Source: Methylobacterium nodulans ORS 2060 (GTDB taxonomy: Bacteria; Pseudomonadota; Alphaproteobacteria; Rhizobiales; Beijerinckiaceae). Taken from it: DNA of 64,000 nucleotides. The stretch lies in the NCBI RefSeq assembly GCF_000022085.1, contig NC_011894.1, forward strand, positions 4,703,001-4,767,000, in the 5' to 3' direction. Of the stretch, positions 8,248 through 17,522 are shown one piece after another. Every line of letters begins with the position of its first letter. Position 1 is the stretch's first letter. A program made the position numbers and the translations under genes. The notes under the pieces were generated by a model. The model made no database searches. It was given only the letters and a program-made list of their open reading frames with translations, and was not told where the DNA came from.

Positions 8248-9105
8248 ATGCAGACCTTCTCCCTTCTCTGGCGCACGGCTGCCCTCGCGCTCGGCCTTGC
8301 CCTTCCGGCTGCCGCGCAGACCAACCAGGCCCCCTCTCCGGCCCCCGACACCGTGGTGGCCCGCGTGAACGGCGCCCCGGTGACGGCCGGTGATCTCGCG
8401 GTGGCGGCCGACGATCCGGCCCTGTCCCTGCCGGGCGTGAGCGACGAGCAGAAGAAGGGCCTCCTCGTCGACTACATGGTGGACCTCAAGCTCGGCGCCC
8501 AGGCGGCCGAGAAGGCCAAGGTCGGGGAGAGCCCGGACTTCAGCCGCAAGCTCGCCTATTTCCGCGACAAGCTGCTCCTCGACGAGTATCTGGAACGCGA
8601 GGCCAAGAAGGCGGTGACGCCCGAGGCGGCCCGCAGCCTCTACGACGAGACGGTCAAGACCCTGAAGCCCGAGGAGGAGGTGCATGCGCGCCACATCCTC
8701 GTGGAGAGCGAGGCCGAGGCCAAGAAGATCGCCGGGCGCATCAAGGGCGGCGAGGACTTCGCGAAGGTCGCCGCCGAGACGTCGAAGGATCCCGGCTCCA
8801 AGGCCGAGGGCGGGGATCTCGGCTGGTTCACCAAGGAGCGCATGGTCCCGGCCTTCGCCGAGGCCGCCTTCAAGCTCGATGCCGGCAAGGTATCGGACCC
8901 GGTGAAGACCCAGTTCGGCTGGCACGTCATCAAGGTGGAGGAGAAGCGCACCAAGCCGGTGCCGTCCTTCGACGAGATGAAGGAGCAGATCGACACCTAT
9001 CTGACCCGCAAGACGCAGCAGGACATCATCACCAAGCTGCGCGAACAGGCCAAGATCGAGAAGACGGACGCGGCGCCGAAGGCTGAAGAGCCGAAGAAGC
9101 CATAG
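8248..9105 (+). CDS. Parvulin-type peptidyl-prolyl cis-trans isomerase, exported
   Basis: A periplasmic foldase of the SurA/PrsA type, 285 residues. The start is ATG 8248 with an AAGGA site 8 bases upstream. It gives a clean signal peptide (LLWRTAALALGLALPAAAQ). Residues ~30-140 are the helical chaperone region (APVTAGDLAVA, then KGLLVDYMVDLK). About 145-245 is the rotamase domain (HARHILVESEAEAKKI, GGDLGWFTKERMVPAF, then TQFGWHVIKVEE). The short Lys/Pro-rich tail is normal for the family. It stands alone as a gene. Confidence 0.92.
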   Translation: MQTFSLLWRTAALALGLALPAAAQTNQAPSPAPDTVVARVNGAPVTAGDLAVAADDPALSLPGVSDEQKKGLLVDYMVDLKLGAQAAEKAKVGESPDFSRKLAYFRDKLLLDEYLEREAKKAVTPEAARSLYDETVKTLKPEEEVHARHILVESEAEAKKIAGRIKGGEDFAKVAAETSKDPGSKAEGGDLGWFTKERMVPAFAEAAFKLDAGKVSDPVKTQFGWHVIKVEEKRTKPVPSFDEMKEQIDTYLTRKTQQDIITKLREQAKIEKTDAAPKAEEPKKP

Positions 9106-9158
9106 CGGCCGCGGCTGGGGCTAGGCCGGTCCTCAATCGAGGTGGAAGCCGCCCCGCT

Positions 9159-9365
9159 CCTCATGCTGAGGTGCTGGCGATCGCAGATCGCACAGGCGAT
9201 CGAAGATCGCACCGGAGCGAGCCTCTGGCCGGCATCAGCCGGCGCGCACCCCGGACCGATCCTCCCATCCCGCCAGAGCCTCGGACCAGCGCTCAGGCGT
9301 GCTTCGAGTCTGCGCGATCTTCGATCGCCAGTGCGATCTGCGATCGCCAGCACCTCAGCATGAGG
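9159..9365. repeat. 207-bp intergenic element with 52-bp inverted repeat arms
   Basis: Arm 9159-9210 is the reverse complement of 9314-9365 with one mismatch (the outer 35 bp are perfect). The arms are themselves built from GCGATCG-type sub-palindromes. No protein is encoded. The bases from 9348 onward are homologous to 37833-37927, where the hairpin is absent. Confidence 0.85.
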
Positions 9366-9511
9366 GCCGGGGTTGGCTGCCCCAGGGCGGGAGCGCTCAT
9401 TCAGCCGGTTTCGTCGATCAGGGTCGGCCCGGCCGGTGGCGAACTCACGAAGGCGCGAAAGGTGCCTCGCAAAAGGCGGGGACCGCCCGTCCGGCCAAGC
9501 CGGAGGGACCC

Positions 9512-9970
9512 TCACCAGTGGTGCAGCACCACCGCGTCGGCGAGGCAGGCGGGGCGCTCCTGGCCGTCGATCTCCACCGTCACGCCGTAGGTGACGCGCA
9601 GGCCCCGCGGCGGCACCGGGTTCGCCGCGGCCACGCGCACGCGGCCGCGCAGGCGCGAGCCGACCAGGACCGGCGCCGGGAAGCGCACCCGGTCGAGCCC
9701 GTAATTCAGGCTGAGCCGCAGCCCCTCCAGCCGGCGCACCCCGGCGATGAAGAGCGGCACCAGCGACAGCGTCAGATAGCCGTGCGCCACCGTGGCGCCG
9801 TAGGGCGAATCGCGCGCCGCCCGCTCCGGATCGACGTGGATCCACTGATGATCCCCCGTCGCCTCCGCGAAGCGGTCGATCATCGGCTGATCGACCGTGA
9901 TCCAATCGCCGACGCCGATCTCCTCGCCGAGCGCCGCCGTCAGGGCCTCGGGCCCGTCGAAGCTTCTCAT
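9512..9970 (-). CDS. MaoC-like (R)-specific enoyl-CoA hydratase / dehydratase
   Basis: A 152-residue single hot-dog-fold protein. It has the MaoC hydratase signature: the catalytic Asp/His segment [18 protein letters not shown] and downstream [14 protein letters not shown]. Such proteins hydrate trans-2-enoyl-CoA to (R)-3-hydroxyacyl-CoA. They feed polyhydroxyalkanoate synthesis or act as NodN-like dehydratases. No fatty-acid or PHA gene is adjacent, so the pathway is not indicated by context. Confidence 0.85.
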   Translation of the reverse strand: MRSFDGPEALTAALGEEIGVGDWITVDQPMIDRFAEATGDHQWIHVDPERAARDSPYGATVAHGYLTLSLVPLFIAGVRRLEGLRLSLNYGLDRVRFPAPVLVGSRLRGRVRVAAANPVPPRGLRVTYGVTVEIDGQERPACLADAVVLHHW

Positions 9971-10146
9971 GCCTGCCTCCCGGTTCGAGCCTACGGGGTC
10001 GCGACGCCGAAGGCGATGGGCTGCGCGAGGGGATGATACTCCCTGATAGTGTTCTACTTACCCACCTGGCCCCGGATACGAGGACCGGAGCCGCAGGTTC
10101 GTCAGGGTCCGGCGCCGCCGGGCCTCTTGCCAGAGGAGTGCGTGCG

Positions 10147-11235
10147 TTGGGACAGAGGACTCTGCGGGTCGCCATCGCGGGCGTCGGGAACTGCGCGTCG
10201 TCCTTCGTCCAGGGCCTGACCTTCTACGGCTCGGTCGAAGCGGGCGAGGCTGTGCCGGGTCTGATGAACGTCGTGCTGGGCGGCTACCACGTGGCCGATG
10301 TGAGGGTGGCGGCGGCCTTCGACGTCGCGGCCTCGAAGGTCGGGCGCGACCTCGCCGAGGCGATCGGAGCGGCGCCCAACAACACCGCGCGTTTCGCCGA
10401 CGTGGCGCCGACCGGCGTCACGGTCGCCCGCGGGCCGACCCTCGACGGTCTCGGCCGCTACCTGCGCGACCTGGTGGAGGAATCGCCGGAAGCGCCCGTC
10501 GACGTGGCGGCCGCGTTGGACAAGGCCGGCGCCGACGTGCTCGTCTCCTACCTGCCGGTCGGCTCGCAGGCCGCCACCGAGCATTACGCCGAGGCCGCCC
10601 TCACGGCCGGCTGCGCTTTCGTGAACTGCATCCCGGTCTTCATCGCCTCGAATCCCGAATGGCGGGCGCGGTTCGCGGCGCGGCAGTTGCCGCTCATCGG
10701 CGACGACATCAAGAGCCAAGTGGGCGCCACCATCGTCCACCGCGCGCTCGCCAACCTCTTCCGCGAGCGCGGCGTCAGACTCGACCGCACTTATCAGCTG
10801 AACTTCGGCGGCAACGCCGATTTCCGCAACATGCTCGAACGCGAGCGCCTCGAATCCAAGAAGATCTCGAAGACTCAGGCGGTCACGAGCCAGCTCGACG
10901 TGCCGCTCGACCCATCCGACATCCATGTCGGGCCGAGCGACTACGTGCCCTGGCTGTCCGACCGGAAATGGGCGCATATCCGCCTCGAAGGCACGGCCTT
11001 CGGGGGCGTGCCGCTCAATCTCGAACTCAAGCTCGAGGTCTGGGACTCGCCGAACTCCGCCGGCATCGTGATCGACGCGGTGCGCTGCGCAGGGATCGCC
11101 CGCGACCGCGGCATCGGCGGCGCCCTGGTCGGTCCGTCGAGCTGGTTCATGAAGTCGCCGCCGCGCCAGTTCACCGACGAGGAGGCCCGACTGCGCACCC
11201 TCCGCTTCGTGGCCGGAGAGGCCGAACCCGACTGA
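10147..11235 (+). CDS. ino1: Inositol-3-phosphate synthase
   Basis: Converts glucose-6-phosphate to 1D-myo-inositol 3-phosphate with NAD. The glycine-rich NAD site is [17 protein letters not shown]. The conserved [11 protein letters not shown] and KKISKTQAV blocks carry the active-site Lys and Asn residues, and PVFIASN and [11 protein letters not shown] also match. This is the short (about 360 residue) actinobacterial/archaeal-type enzyme rather than the 500-residue eukaryotic one. I prefer TTG 10147, 8 bases after AGAGGAG; ATG 10033 and GTG 10138 are in-frame alternatives. It is a single gene divergent from the MaoC gene. Confidence 0.88.
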   Translation: MGQRTLRVAIAGVGNCASSFVQGLTFYGSVEAGEAVPGLMNVVLGGYHVADVRVAAAFDVAASKVGRDLAEAIGAAPNNTARFADVAPTGVTVARGPTLDGLGRYLRDLVEESPEAPVDVAAALDKAGADVLVSYLPVGSQAATEHYAEAALTAGCAFVNCIPVFIASNPEWRARFAARQLPLIGDDIKSQVGATIVHRALANLFRERGVRLDRTYQLNFGGNADFRNMLERERLESKKISKTQAVTSQLDVPLDPSDIHVGPSDYVPWLSDRKWAHIRLEGTAFGGVPLNLELKLEVWDSPNSAGIVIDAVRCAGIARDRGIGGALVGPSSWFMKSPPRQFTDEEARLRTLRFVAGEAEPD

Positions 11236-11466
11236 CGGCCCGCATACTTGGCTTTTGATTCGGATGCAAGGCCATTAGTTCGCACGCCACGCGTGTGCCG
11301 AGTATTCGGTGGAACGGACGGGTGCCTCCACTTGCCAGGCACTTACGGCAGCGTATGCTGCCGGCCGCAGCAACGCGGCTGATCCAGCCTCCGGCTGACG
11401 GCGTCGCGTCGACGCGATGCGCCGGTCGACAACGGTCGCGGGCACAGGGATCCAGGAGAAAGTGTT

Positions 11467-12201
11467 ATGATGTTGCGCAGATGCGTGGCGGAGGCGATCG
11501 GCACGTTCTGGCTGACCTTCGCGGGCTGCGGCAGTGCGGTGATCGCCGCGGCCTTTCCGCAAGTGGGAATCGGGCTGCTCGGAGTCTCCTTCGCCTTCGG
11601 GCTCAGCGTCCTGACGATGGCCTACGCGATCGGCCACGTCTCGGGCTGCCATCTCAATCCGGCGGTGACGGTCGGCCTTGCGGCGGGCGGGCGCTTCCCG
11701 GTCCGGGACATCGGGCCCTATGTGGGTGCGCAGGTGGTGGGGGCCGTGGTGGCGGCGGTGGTGCTCTACGCGATCGCCAGCGGCGCACCGGGCTTCGACC
11801 TGGGCAAGGGCTTCGCGGCGAATGGCTACGGCGCGCATTCCCCCGGCGGCTACGGCCTCGTCTCGGCCTTCCTGACCGAGCTCGTCCTGACCATGATGTT
11901 CCTGTTCATCATCATGGGATCGACGCACGGCAAGGCGCCCGTCGGCTTCGCGCCGATCGCCATCGGGCTCGGCCTGACGCTGATCCACCTCGTGGGCATT
12001 CCGGTCACCAATCTCTCGGTCAACCCGGCCCGCAGCACCGGCCCGGCCCTGTTCGCGGGCGCCTGGGCCCTGGGGCAGCTGTGGCTGTTCTGGGTGGCGC
12101 CGCTCATCGGGGGCGTGCTCGGCGGCGTGCTCTACCGCTGGCTGAGCGAGGAGCCCTCGGCCGAGGTCACCGGGATCCCCGCGAAGGCTCCGGCCGCTTG
12201 A
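11467..12201 (+). CDS. aqpZ: Aquaporin Z, water channel
   Basis: Inner-membrane water channel, 244 residues, with six transmembrane helices. The two half-helices carry the NPA boxes: [10 protein letters not shown] near residue 64 and [15 protein letters not shown] near residue 182. The selectivity-filter Arg follows the second NPA (NPAR), and [11 protein letters not shown] fits AqpZ rather than the glycerol facilitator. ATG 11467 is preceded by CAGGAGAAAG. It is a single gene, convergent with ung. Confidence 0.94.
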   Translation: MMLRRCVAEAIGTFWLTFAGCGSAVIAAAFPQVGIGLLGVSFAFGLSVLTMAYAIGHVSGCHLNPAVTVGLAAGGRFPVRDIGPYVGAQVVGAVVAAVVLYAIASGAPGFDLGKGFAANGYGAHSPGGYGLVSAFLTELVLTMMFLFIIMGSTHGKAPVGFAPIAIGLGLTLIHLVGIPVTNLSVNPARSTGPALFAGAWALGQLWLFWVAPLIGGVLGGVLYRWLSEEPSAEVTGIPAKAPAA

Positions 12202-12203
12202 TC

Positions 12204-12256
12204 TCAACGGCCCAGGCTGCTGACGTAAGCCAAGTGCTGACGCAGCGGGCCGTTGA
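12204..12256. terminator. Hairpin downstream of aqpZ
   Basis: A 10-bp perfect stem (12204-12213 with 12247-12256) begins two bases after the aqpZ stop. It is the first of three consecutive hairpins in this convergent intergenic space. Confidence 0.5.
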
Positions 12257-12267
12257 GCCATCTCGAA

Positions 12268-12300
12268 TTTTCGATGCCAAGCCTTCGGCTTGGCGAAAAT
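12268..12300. terminator. Bidirectional terminator between aqpZ and ung
   Basis: Stem GCCAAGCC/GGCTTGGC (12276-12283 with 12287-12294, loop TTC), flanked by complementary ATTTTC and GAAAAT tracts. It has a U-run on both strands, as expected of a bidirectional intrinsic terminator. Confidence 0.7.
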
Positions 12301-12310
12301 CCGGGAACGG

Positions 12311-12341
12311 AGCCAACGGTCATTGAAAATGACCGTTGGCT
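12311..12341. terminator. Perfect 14-bp hairpin downstream of ung
   Basis: Arms 12311-12324 and 12328-12341 are perfectly complementary around a GAA loop, ending seven bases before the ung stop codon. Likely terminates or protects the ung transcript. Confidence 0.6.
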
Positions 12342-12347
12342 TGAGCC

Positions 12348-13052
12348 TCAGGCGAGGCGCCAGTCGATCGGCGGGACGCCGCGCTCCGCAAGCCATGCAT
12401 TCGCCCGGCTGAACGGGCGAGTGCCGCGGAAATCCGCCCGGCGGTTGAGCGGCGAGGGGTGCCCCGCCTCCAGCACGAGGTGCTTGGCGCGGTCGACGAG
12501 CGCGGCGCGTTGGCGTGCGGGGGCGCCCCAGAGCAGGAACGCAACCGCCGGCTGCTCCGCCGAGACCGCGGCCACCGCCTGGTCGGTGAGCGCCGACCAG
12601 CCGAGCTTGAGATGCGCGCCGGACTTGCCGGCCTCCACCGTCAGCGCCGTGTTGAGAAGCAGGACGCCCTGGCGCGCCCAGGCCGTGAGATCGCCGCTGG
12701 TCGGAACCGGGCTGCCGGTCTCCTCGGCCATCTCGGCGAGGATGACCTTGAGCGAGGCGGGCAGGCGCCGCTTGCCCCGATAGGAAAAGGCGAGCCCGTG
12801 CGCATCCCCCGGAGTCGGGTAGGGATCCTGCCCGAGAATCACGGCGCGCACCCGGTCGAGCGGCGTCAGGATCAGGGCGGCGAAGACGGAATCGGCGGGC
12901 GGAAGCACGGTCGCCCCCGCGGCGCGGCGGGCATCGACTGCCGCGGCGACCCGCTCGGCGCTGCCGTTCTGGAAGAAGGGCAGGGCGAGCCAGGGTGACT
13001 CGCTCGCGCGGAAGCGGGAGAGCGCCCCCGCGACGGTGTCGGATTCAGGCAT
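12348..13052 (-). CDS. ung: Uracil-DNA glycosylase, family 1
   Basis: Base-excision repair enzyme removing uracil from DNA, 234 residues. It shows the water-activating loop GQDPYPTPGDAHGLAFS near residues 74-90. LLLNTALTVE holds the uracil-binding Asn, and the minor-groove intercalation loop is AGHPSPLN near residue 194. These define a family-1 enzyme. It reads toward aqpZ; the nucleotidase gene ends 12 bases upstream on the same strand, so the two may be cotranscribed. Confidence 0.95.
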   Translation of the reverse strand: MPESDTVAGALSRFRASESPWLALPFFQNGSAERVAAAVDARRAAGATVLPPADSVFAALILTPLDRVRAVILGQDPYPTPGDAHGLAFSYRGKRRLPASLKVILAEMAEETGSPVPTSGDLTAWARQGVLLLNTALTVEAGKSGAHLKLGWSALTDQAVAAVSAEQPAVAFLLWGAPARQRAALVDRAKHLVLEAGHPSPLNRRADFRGTRPFSRANAWLAERGVPPIDWRLA

Positions 13053-13064
13053 GCGGCGGACGGA

Positions 13065-14585
13065 TCACCGGATCAGGATGCGGCCGGTCTCGATGGTGAG
13101 CGGCGCGGACTTCCGGATGTAGGTCATCACCGCGTTGGAGACGAGCGTTCCGTCCGTCGCCCCGATCAGGATCCGGCCCTCGCCGAGCATGCCGTAGCCG
13201 TTGCCGCCCCCGAGCATGAAGTTGTTGGCGGCGACCCGGTAACGGCGCTCCGGATCGAGGGCCTCGGTGCCGATGCGGACCTCCGTCACGCGCTGCTTAG
13301 GCGGAGCGGCGGCCGCCACGGTGACGGTGAGACCGGAGACCTGCGGGAAGCGGCCGGAGGGGCGTCCGACATCGAGGAAGCCGTTCTCGAGCGCCGCGCG
13401 CAGCTGCGCCCCGGTGATCTCGACGAGAACCATGGTGTTGCCGAAGGGCAGTTCCGTGAGCACGTCGCGCCGGGTGAGGATCCGTCCGGTGGGATAATGC
13501 TTGTTGCCCCGGATGCCCCCTCCGTTGGTGATCGCGACCTGGGCGTCCGTCGCGTCGCGCAAGGCATCGGCGACGAGGTTCCCGAAGGCGGTTTCCGAAG
13601 TTCGTACGGCGGCGACGCGGGTGTCGAGGTCCGTGTCGGTGCGGCCGAGCGGGCGGTCGAGTTCCTGCGAGAGCTCCGCCTCGAAGCGGTCGACCGCCGC
13701 CTGGACCTCGGGATCCGGCTCGACCTCGCTCGAATCGTGGATGCGGAAGCGCGGCGCCCACAGGATGCGGCGCTCCCGGCCCTGACCGAGCAGCTCGAGC
13801 CGGATGTCGATGGCCGTGACATGGTAGCCCTCCTCGCCCGATTCCGCGAAGACGGTGCGGCCGTCGTAGCGCAGGGCGAGGTCGTGGTCGTGGCCGGACA
13901 GCACCACCTCGGCGAGGCGGCTCGCCACCAGGGCCTCGTCGGTCGGGCGGTCGGTGTGGGTGACCGCCACGATGAAGGCCGCGCCCGCCGCCCGCAGCCG
14001 GCCGGCCTCCAGGCGCAGCGCGTCGAGGGCAGGGCCGAAGCGCCAGTCGCCCGATTGCGACTTCGACGGCGTCTCGGGCAGGGTGATGCCGACGACGCCG
14101 ACCTCCACCGGACCGAGGCTGAGGATGGTCGAATCCTGGAGCCCCGGGATCGCTGTCCCGTCCGCCTGCCGCAGATTGGCGGCGAAGACCGGGAAGTTCG
14201 CCTCGGACATCCTCTGCCGGAAGACCGCCTGCCCGAAATCGAACTCGTGGTTGCCCGGCACGAACACGTCCGGCCGGATCATGTTCGTGAGTTCGATGAT
14301 GTGCCGGCCCTTGTCGATGCCCGACATCAGCGAGGGCGAGAGCGTGTCGCCGGCATGGCAGACCAGGACCGGGACGCCCCGCGCCCGCTCCTTCTTCACG
14401 ATCGCTGCAAGCTTCGGGAAGCCGCCGCGTCCGTCGAGCGCCCCCATGCGGTAGATGTCGTTGATGAGGACGACGGTGAAATCCGTGTCGGGCCCGAGCG
14501 CCCGGGCCGCTCCGGGAGCCAGGGCGGCGGTCAGCCCGGCCCCGAGGCCGAAGCCGAAGGTCTCACGGCGGGTGGGATGGGGCAT
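13065..14585 (-). CDS. 5'-nucleotidase / 2',3'-cyclic phosphodiesterase family, Tat-exported
   Basis: A periplasmic metallophosphoesterase, 506 residues. A Tat-like signal (TRRETFGFGLGAGLTAALAP) precedes the calcineurin-like domain, with the metal-binding blocks CHAGDTLSPS, PGNHEFDFG, VTHTD and LSGHDHD. Next is the C-terminal 5'-nucleotidase domain with ITNGGGIRGN and NFMLGGGNGY, which form the substrate pocket. The first motif reads INDIYRM instead of the usual NDxHG, a departure in one metal ligand. It lies 79 bases after the membrane-protein pair. Confidence 0.85.
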   Translation of the reverse strand: MPHPTRRETFGFGLGAGLTAALAPGAARALGPDTDFTVVLINDIYRMGALDGRGGFPKLAAIVKKERARGVPVLVCHAGDTLSPSLMSGIDKGRHIIELTNMIRPDVFVPGNHEFDFGQAVFRQRMSEANFPVFAANLRQADGTAIPGLQDSTILSLGPVEVGVVGITLPETPSKSQSGDWRFGPALDALRLEAGRLRAAGAAFIVAVTHTDRPTDEALVASRLAEVVLSGHDHDLALRYDGRTVFAESGEEGYHVTAIDIRLELLGQGRERRILWAPRFRIHDSSEVEPDPEVQAAVDRFEAELSQELDRPLGRTDTDLDTRVAAVRTSETAFGNLVADALRDATDAQVAITNGGGIRGNKHYPTGRILTRRDVLTELPFGNTMVLVEITGAQLRAALENGFLDVGRPSGRFPQVSGLTVTVAAAAPPKQRVTEVRIGTEALDPERRYRVAANNFMLGGGNGYGMLGEGRILIGATDGTLVSNAVMTYIRKSAPLTIETGRILIR

Positions 14586-14664
14586 CGCGACGGGTCTCGT
14601 GGGGTTGGGGGGCGGGCGCTTCCTCTCTGGCCGAGCTTCTTGACCGGTGGAAGACGCCGCGGTT

Positions 14665-15243
14665 TCACCAGGGCTCCGCCGGGAGGCCGACGAAGCGGCG
14701 ATCGGTGTCGAAGACCCGGGCGGTTTCCCGTGCGGTCCGCATGAAGCGCTCGCCCTGCGGCGTGAGTCGGTAGCTGCCGTCGGCCCGCACGAGGTTGCCG
14801 GACGCGACCTGCTCGTCGAGCCGGCGCTGGATCTGCGCCCACTCGCCCACATAGATGCGCAGGAACGCCTCCCGGACCGCCTTTTCGTCGAGCCCCTCGG
14901 GCGCGGCGGCGAAGCGGCTGAGGACGAAGACCGAGATCGACCGGTCGACGGTCACGGGTCCGAGGGTGAAGGCGGTCAGCAGGAGGGCGACCGCCGTGAC
15001 GCTCGCCCCGACCGCATCGCGCGGCGCGAGGCCGAGGCGCGGACGGCGCGTCACCCAGGCCATCGCGCCGACGAGCAGGACGAATGTGGCGCCGAGCGAG
15101 GCGATCCCGCGATAGAACAGGATCGGGATGCCGGCGAACAGGCCCGTACGGGTGATCGCCAGGAACAGGGCCGTGCCGAGGATCAGGGCGAGGCCGTAGG
15201 TGAGGGCGGCGGCGACGAGGCCGCCGAGCACACAGCCCCTCAT
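14665..15243 (-). CDS. Small membrane protein with C-terminal winged-helix-like domain
   Basis: 192 residues, not recognised as a named family. Three or four hydrophobic helices fill residues 1-90. A soluble region then resembles a winged helix (AQIQRRLDEQVASGNLVRADGSYRLTPQGERFM split over about residues 140-170). ATG 15243 overlaps the stop of the upstream gene by the ATGA motif, so it is translationally coupled to the large membrane protein and probably works with it. Confidence 0.6.
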   Translation of the reverse strand: MRGCVLGGLVAAALTYGLALILGTALFLAITRTGLFAGIPILFYRGIASLGATFVLLVGAMAWVTRRPRLGLAPRDAVGASVTAVALLLTAFTLGPVTVDRSISVFVLSRFAAAPEGLDEKAVREAFLRIYVGEWAQIQRRLDEQVASGNLVRADGSYRLTPQGERFMRTARETARVFDTDRRFVGLPAEPW

Positions 15244-17306
15244 GGCGCCCGCGCGGCGTCCGGCACCGCGAAGATCATCACGCCGGGATTGGCGTAGAGC
15301 GGCTGCGCCGCCCGGGTCCAGGCGGTCGGGGCAGCGAAAACGGGATCCTGTTGCGTCACCACCAGAATCCCGACGCGCTCCTCGGCCGCGACGGCCATCG
15401 CCTCCGCGAAGGTCAGGCGCGGATCGGCGAAGACGGGGGCGAGCCGGGCGATGCGCGCCTCCACGGCGGCGGCGGAGGCGCCGAACAGCAGGCCGTTGCA
15501 GGGATCCGACACGGCGGTCGGGAAATGGCCGTAGAGCCCGTAGCCGTAGGCGCGGCACAGGGGCGGGTCGGGCCGCTCCTGCACGACGGTGCCGCGGGGC
15601 GCGTTCCGGGTGAGCCACGCCCAGGCGTCGCGCTCCTGCGGCAGCAGGGCGACCTCCTCGGCAGTCATGATCCGGTTCCAGCGCAGCTGGATCATCCCGT
15701 AGATCTCGCCTGCGATGCCGAGCCTGATGCAGGCGAGGAACAGGACGGCCGCGCGCCGGGACCCGCCCAGGGCGAGAACCGGGCGGGCCTCGAATCCCGC
15801 CCGCACGGCCGCGAGCGTCCAGAGCAGCGTGGCGAGCTGCGCGAACAGCATCACCCGCCAGCCGAGATCGTTGAACAGGATGCTCGACCGCAGGAACGAG
15901 CCGATCAGGAAGGAGGCCGCAGTCGCGAGGACGAGGACGACCGAGAGCTCGCTCGCGAGGCCGCGCCGCCCCTCGCGCTTCCAGAACACGAGCGAGCCGA
16001 TCAGGAATGCCCCGAACTCCAGGCCGTAGTTGAGGGGCAGGGCCAGGAAGTTGGTGATTGCCTGGATCGGGCTGCCCGGCGGCAGGAGGATGTCAACGAT
16101 CAGGAACTTGCGAATCTCGAAGGCGAGCGACGGGTCGCCACCCCCCAGGACGCGACCCTGCACGATGGTCGCGAGCCACGATCCGGCGAGCGCAAGGGCG
16201 AGCGCCGCCGCGCCGAGGGCCCGCGCGAGGCTGGCCCACCGCCGACGCAGCGCGAGGCGGACCAGCCAGAGGGCCATCGTCGCCGCGAGACCGATCGCGA
16301 GGTAGATCGACAGGCCCGCGAGCGACGCGAAGGCGAGGCCGGCGAGCGCGCCGCGCCGCAGGCTGCGCCGGAGATCCGGCGGCGCGTCGTCCTCGGCGGC
16401 GAGCGCCATCGCCCCGACCATGGCGGCGATCAGGCCGGCCACGTGGTGGGGCACCCACAGGACGCTCGTGAGCCATGCGGAGACCTGCGTGTTCCACTGC
16501 TCGAAGTCGACGAGGAAGTTGGCCCCGTTCGACAGGATGCCGATCACCACGACGCCGAGGAGGTCGAGCCCCGTCGTCAGGAGAAGGATCAGCAGCCAGG
16601 TCTCGGCACGCCACGCGCCCGGCCGGGCCCTGTCGAGCCGAGCCTGGCCATAGACGGTCCGGGCCAGGGCGAACAGGGCGGGTCCCATCCAGAGGTCGAG
16701 GCCGAAGACGGCCTGTCGGCCCGCGACGGCCCCGAGGCCCAGGCGCTCGATGACCGCCGTCAGCGTGTAGAAGAAGTAGTAATAGGCAGCAGGGCGGTCC
16801 GGCGTGAGGAAGGTCGGGTTGTAGGGCGGCGTTCCCGCCTCGGCGATCACCCAGCTGGCGGTGGCGTGCTTGACGTAATCCACCATGAGGAGGCTGCGCC
16901 TCGCCCCGCCGGAGACATGCCAGTCCACCAGCATCGCGACGACGAAAGCGGCGTAGGCTGCGAGCGCGAGGGCCGTGACGATGAGACCGCGCCGTGGGAC
17001 CGGCGTGGGCGCCGGCTTGGCCAGGAATACGGCGCCGGGAACCGCCAGGACGACCACGCTCGCGACCATCGGCCAGGGGCCGAGCCGCCCTGCGAGGTCG
17101 AGCAGCACGGGCAGGCAGGCGAAGCTGCAGAGCGCCGCGACGGCGATACGGTCGAGCCGCGTGCGCGCCTCCGCCCAGCCGGGTGCATCGAGGATTTGCG
17201 CGAACACCGCGCCGGGGCAGAGCAGGAACGGGATGCAGAGCGCCGCGGCCAGCAGCGTTCCGGGTATGTCGTAGGGGAAGGCGAACACCGGCCACCGTTT
17301 GATCAA
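15240..17306 (-). CDS. Large polytopic membrane protein, GT-C glycosyltransferase-like
   Basis: 688 residues with about 12 transmembrane helices and a soluble C-terminal ~130 residues. The early periplasmic loop carries MVDYVKHATASWVIAEAGTPPYNP and AAYYYFFYTLTAV. This arrangement recalls GT-C glycosyltransferases and related polyprenol-linked sugar transfer proteins. The family assignment is an inference from topology. The coupled small gene downstream suggests a two-component membrane unit. It is divergent from hemH. Confidence 0.55.
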   Translation of the reverse strand: MIKRWPVFAFPYDIPGTLLAAALCIPFLLCPGAVFAQILDAPGWAEARTRLDRIAVAALCSFACLPVLLDLAGRLGPWPMVASVVVLAVPGAVFLAKPAPTPVPRRGLIVTALALAAYAAFVVAMLVDWHVSGGARRSLLMVDYVKHATASWVIAEAGTPPYNPTFLTPDRPAAYYYFFYTLTAVIERLGLGAVAGRQAVFGLDLWMGPALFALARTVYGQARLDRARPGAWRAETWLLILLLTTGLDLLGVVVIGILSNGANFLVDFEQWNTQVSAWLTSVLWVPHHVAGLIAAMVGAMALAAEDDAPPDLRRSLRRGALAGLAFASLAGLSIYLAIGLAATMALWLVRLALRRRWASLARALGAAALALALAGSWLATIVQGRVLGGGDPSLAFEIRKFLIVDILLPPGSPIQAITNFLALPLNYGLEFGAFLIGSLVFWKREGRRGLASELSVVLVLATAASFLIGSFLRSSILFNDLGWRVMLFAQLATLLWTLAAVRAGFEARPVLALGGSRRAAVLFLACIRLGIAGEIYGMIQLRWNRIMTAEEVALLPQERDAWAWLTRNAPRGTVVQERPDPPLCRAYGYGLYGHFPTAVSDPCNGLLFGASAAAVEARIARLAPVFADPRLTFAEAMAVAAEERVGILVVTQQDPVFAAPTAWTRAAQPLYANPGVMIFAVPDAARAP

Positions 17307-17441
17307 GACGGGCGCTGCCGCAGTGCCGAGGTCCGGAACCGTCGATTCGCCCCCTGGCGGCGCCGGCGCGTATGGTCAAGCTTTCCGCACGGCGGTGCAA
17401 GGCGGCTGCGCCCGCCCGGCGGGCTGCTGCGTCTCGACGCG

Positions 17442-17469
17442 TTGGATCGCCTCCGCTGCGCGCTATTTT
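17442..17469 (+). promoter_or_regulatory. Candidate hemH promoter
   Basis: TTGGAT (17442-17447), 16-base spacer, TATTTT (17464-17469), about 50 bases before the hemH start. Fits the housekeeping sigma consensus moderately. Confidence 0.4.
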
Positions 17470-17522
17470 GGACACGGTGGGATGGTCCGTGGACGAGCCG
17501 CGGCGAACTTGTCTGGATGGTC

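Noticed and set aside
10033..10146. ATG 10033 as start of inositol-3-phosphate synthase
   Set aside because: The extra ~38 residues have no homology, and GGGG directly abuts the ATG. AGAGGAG is ideally placed for TTG 10147.
12202..12345. Three hairpins after aqpZ as a structured RNA gene
   Set aside because: Their position between convergent genes and the flanking complementary A/T tracts fit terminators better than an ncRNA.
15351..17522. Long upstream extension of the ferrochelatase frame across the membrane-protein gene
   Set aside because: Homology to HemH begins only after the Met codons at 17517/17523; the extension is antisense to a gene with clear membrane helices.
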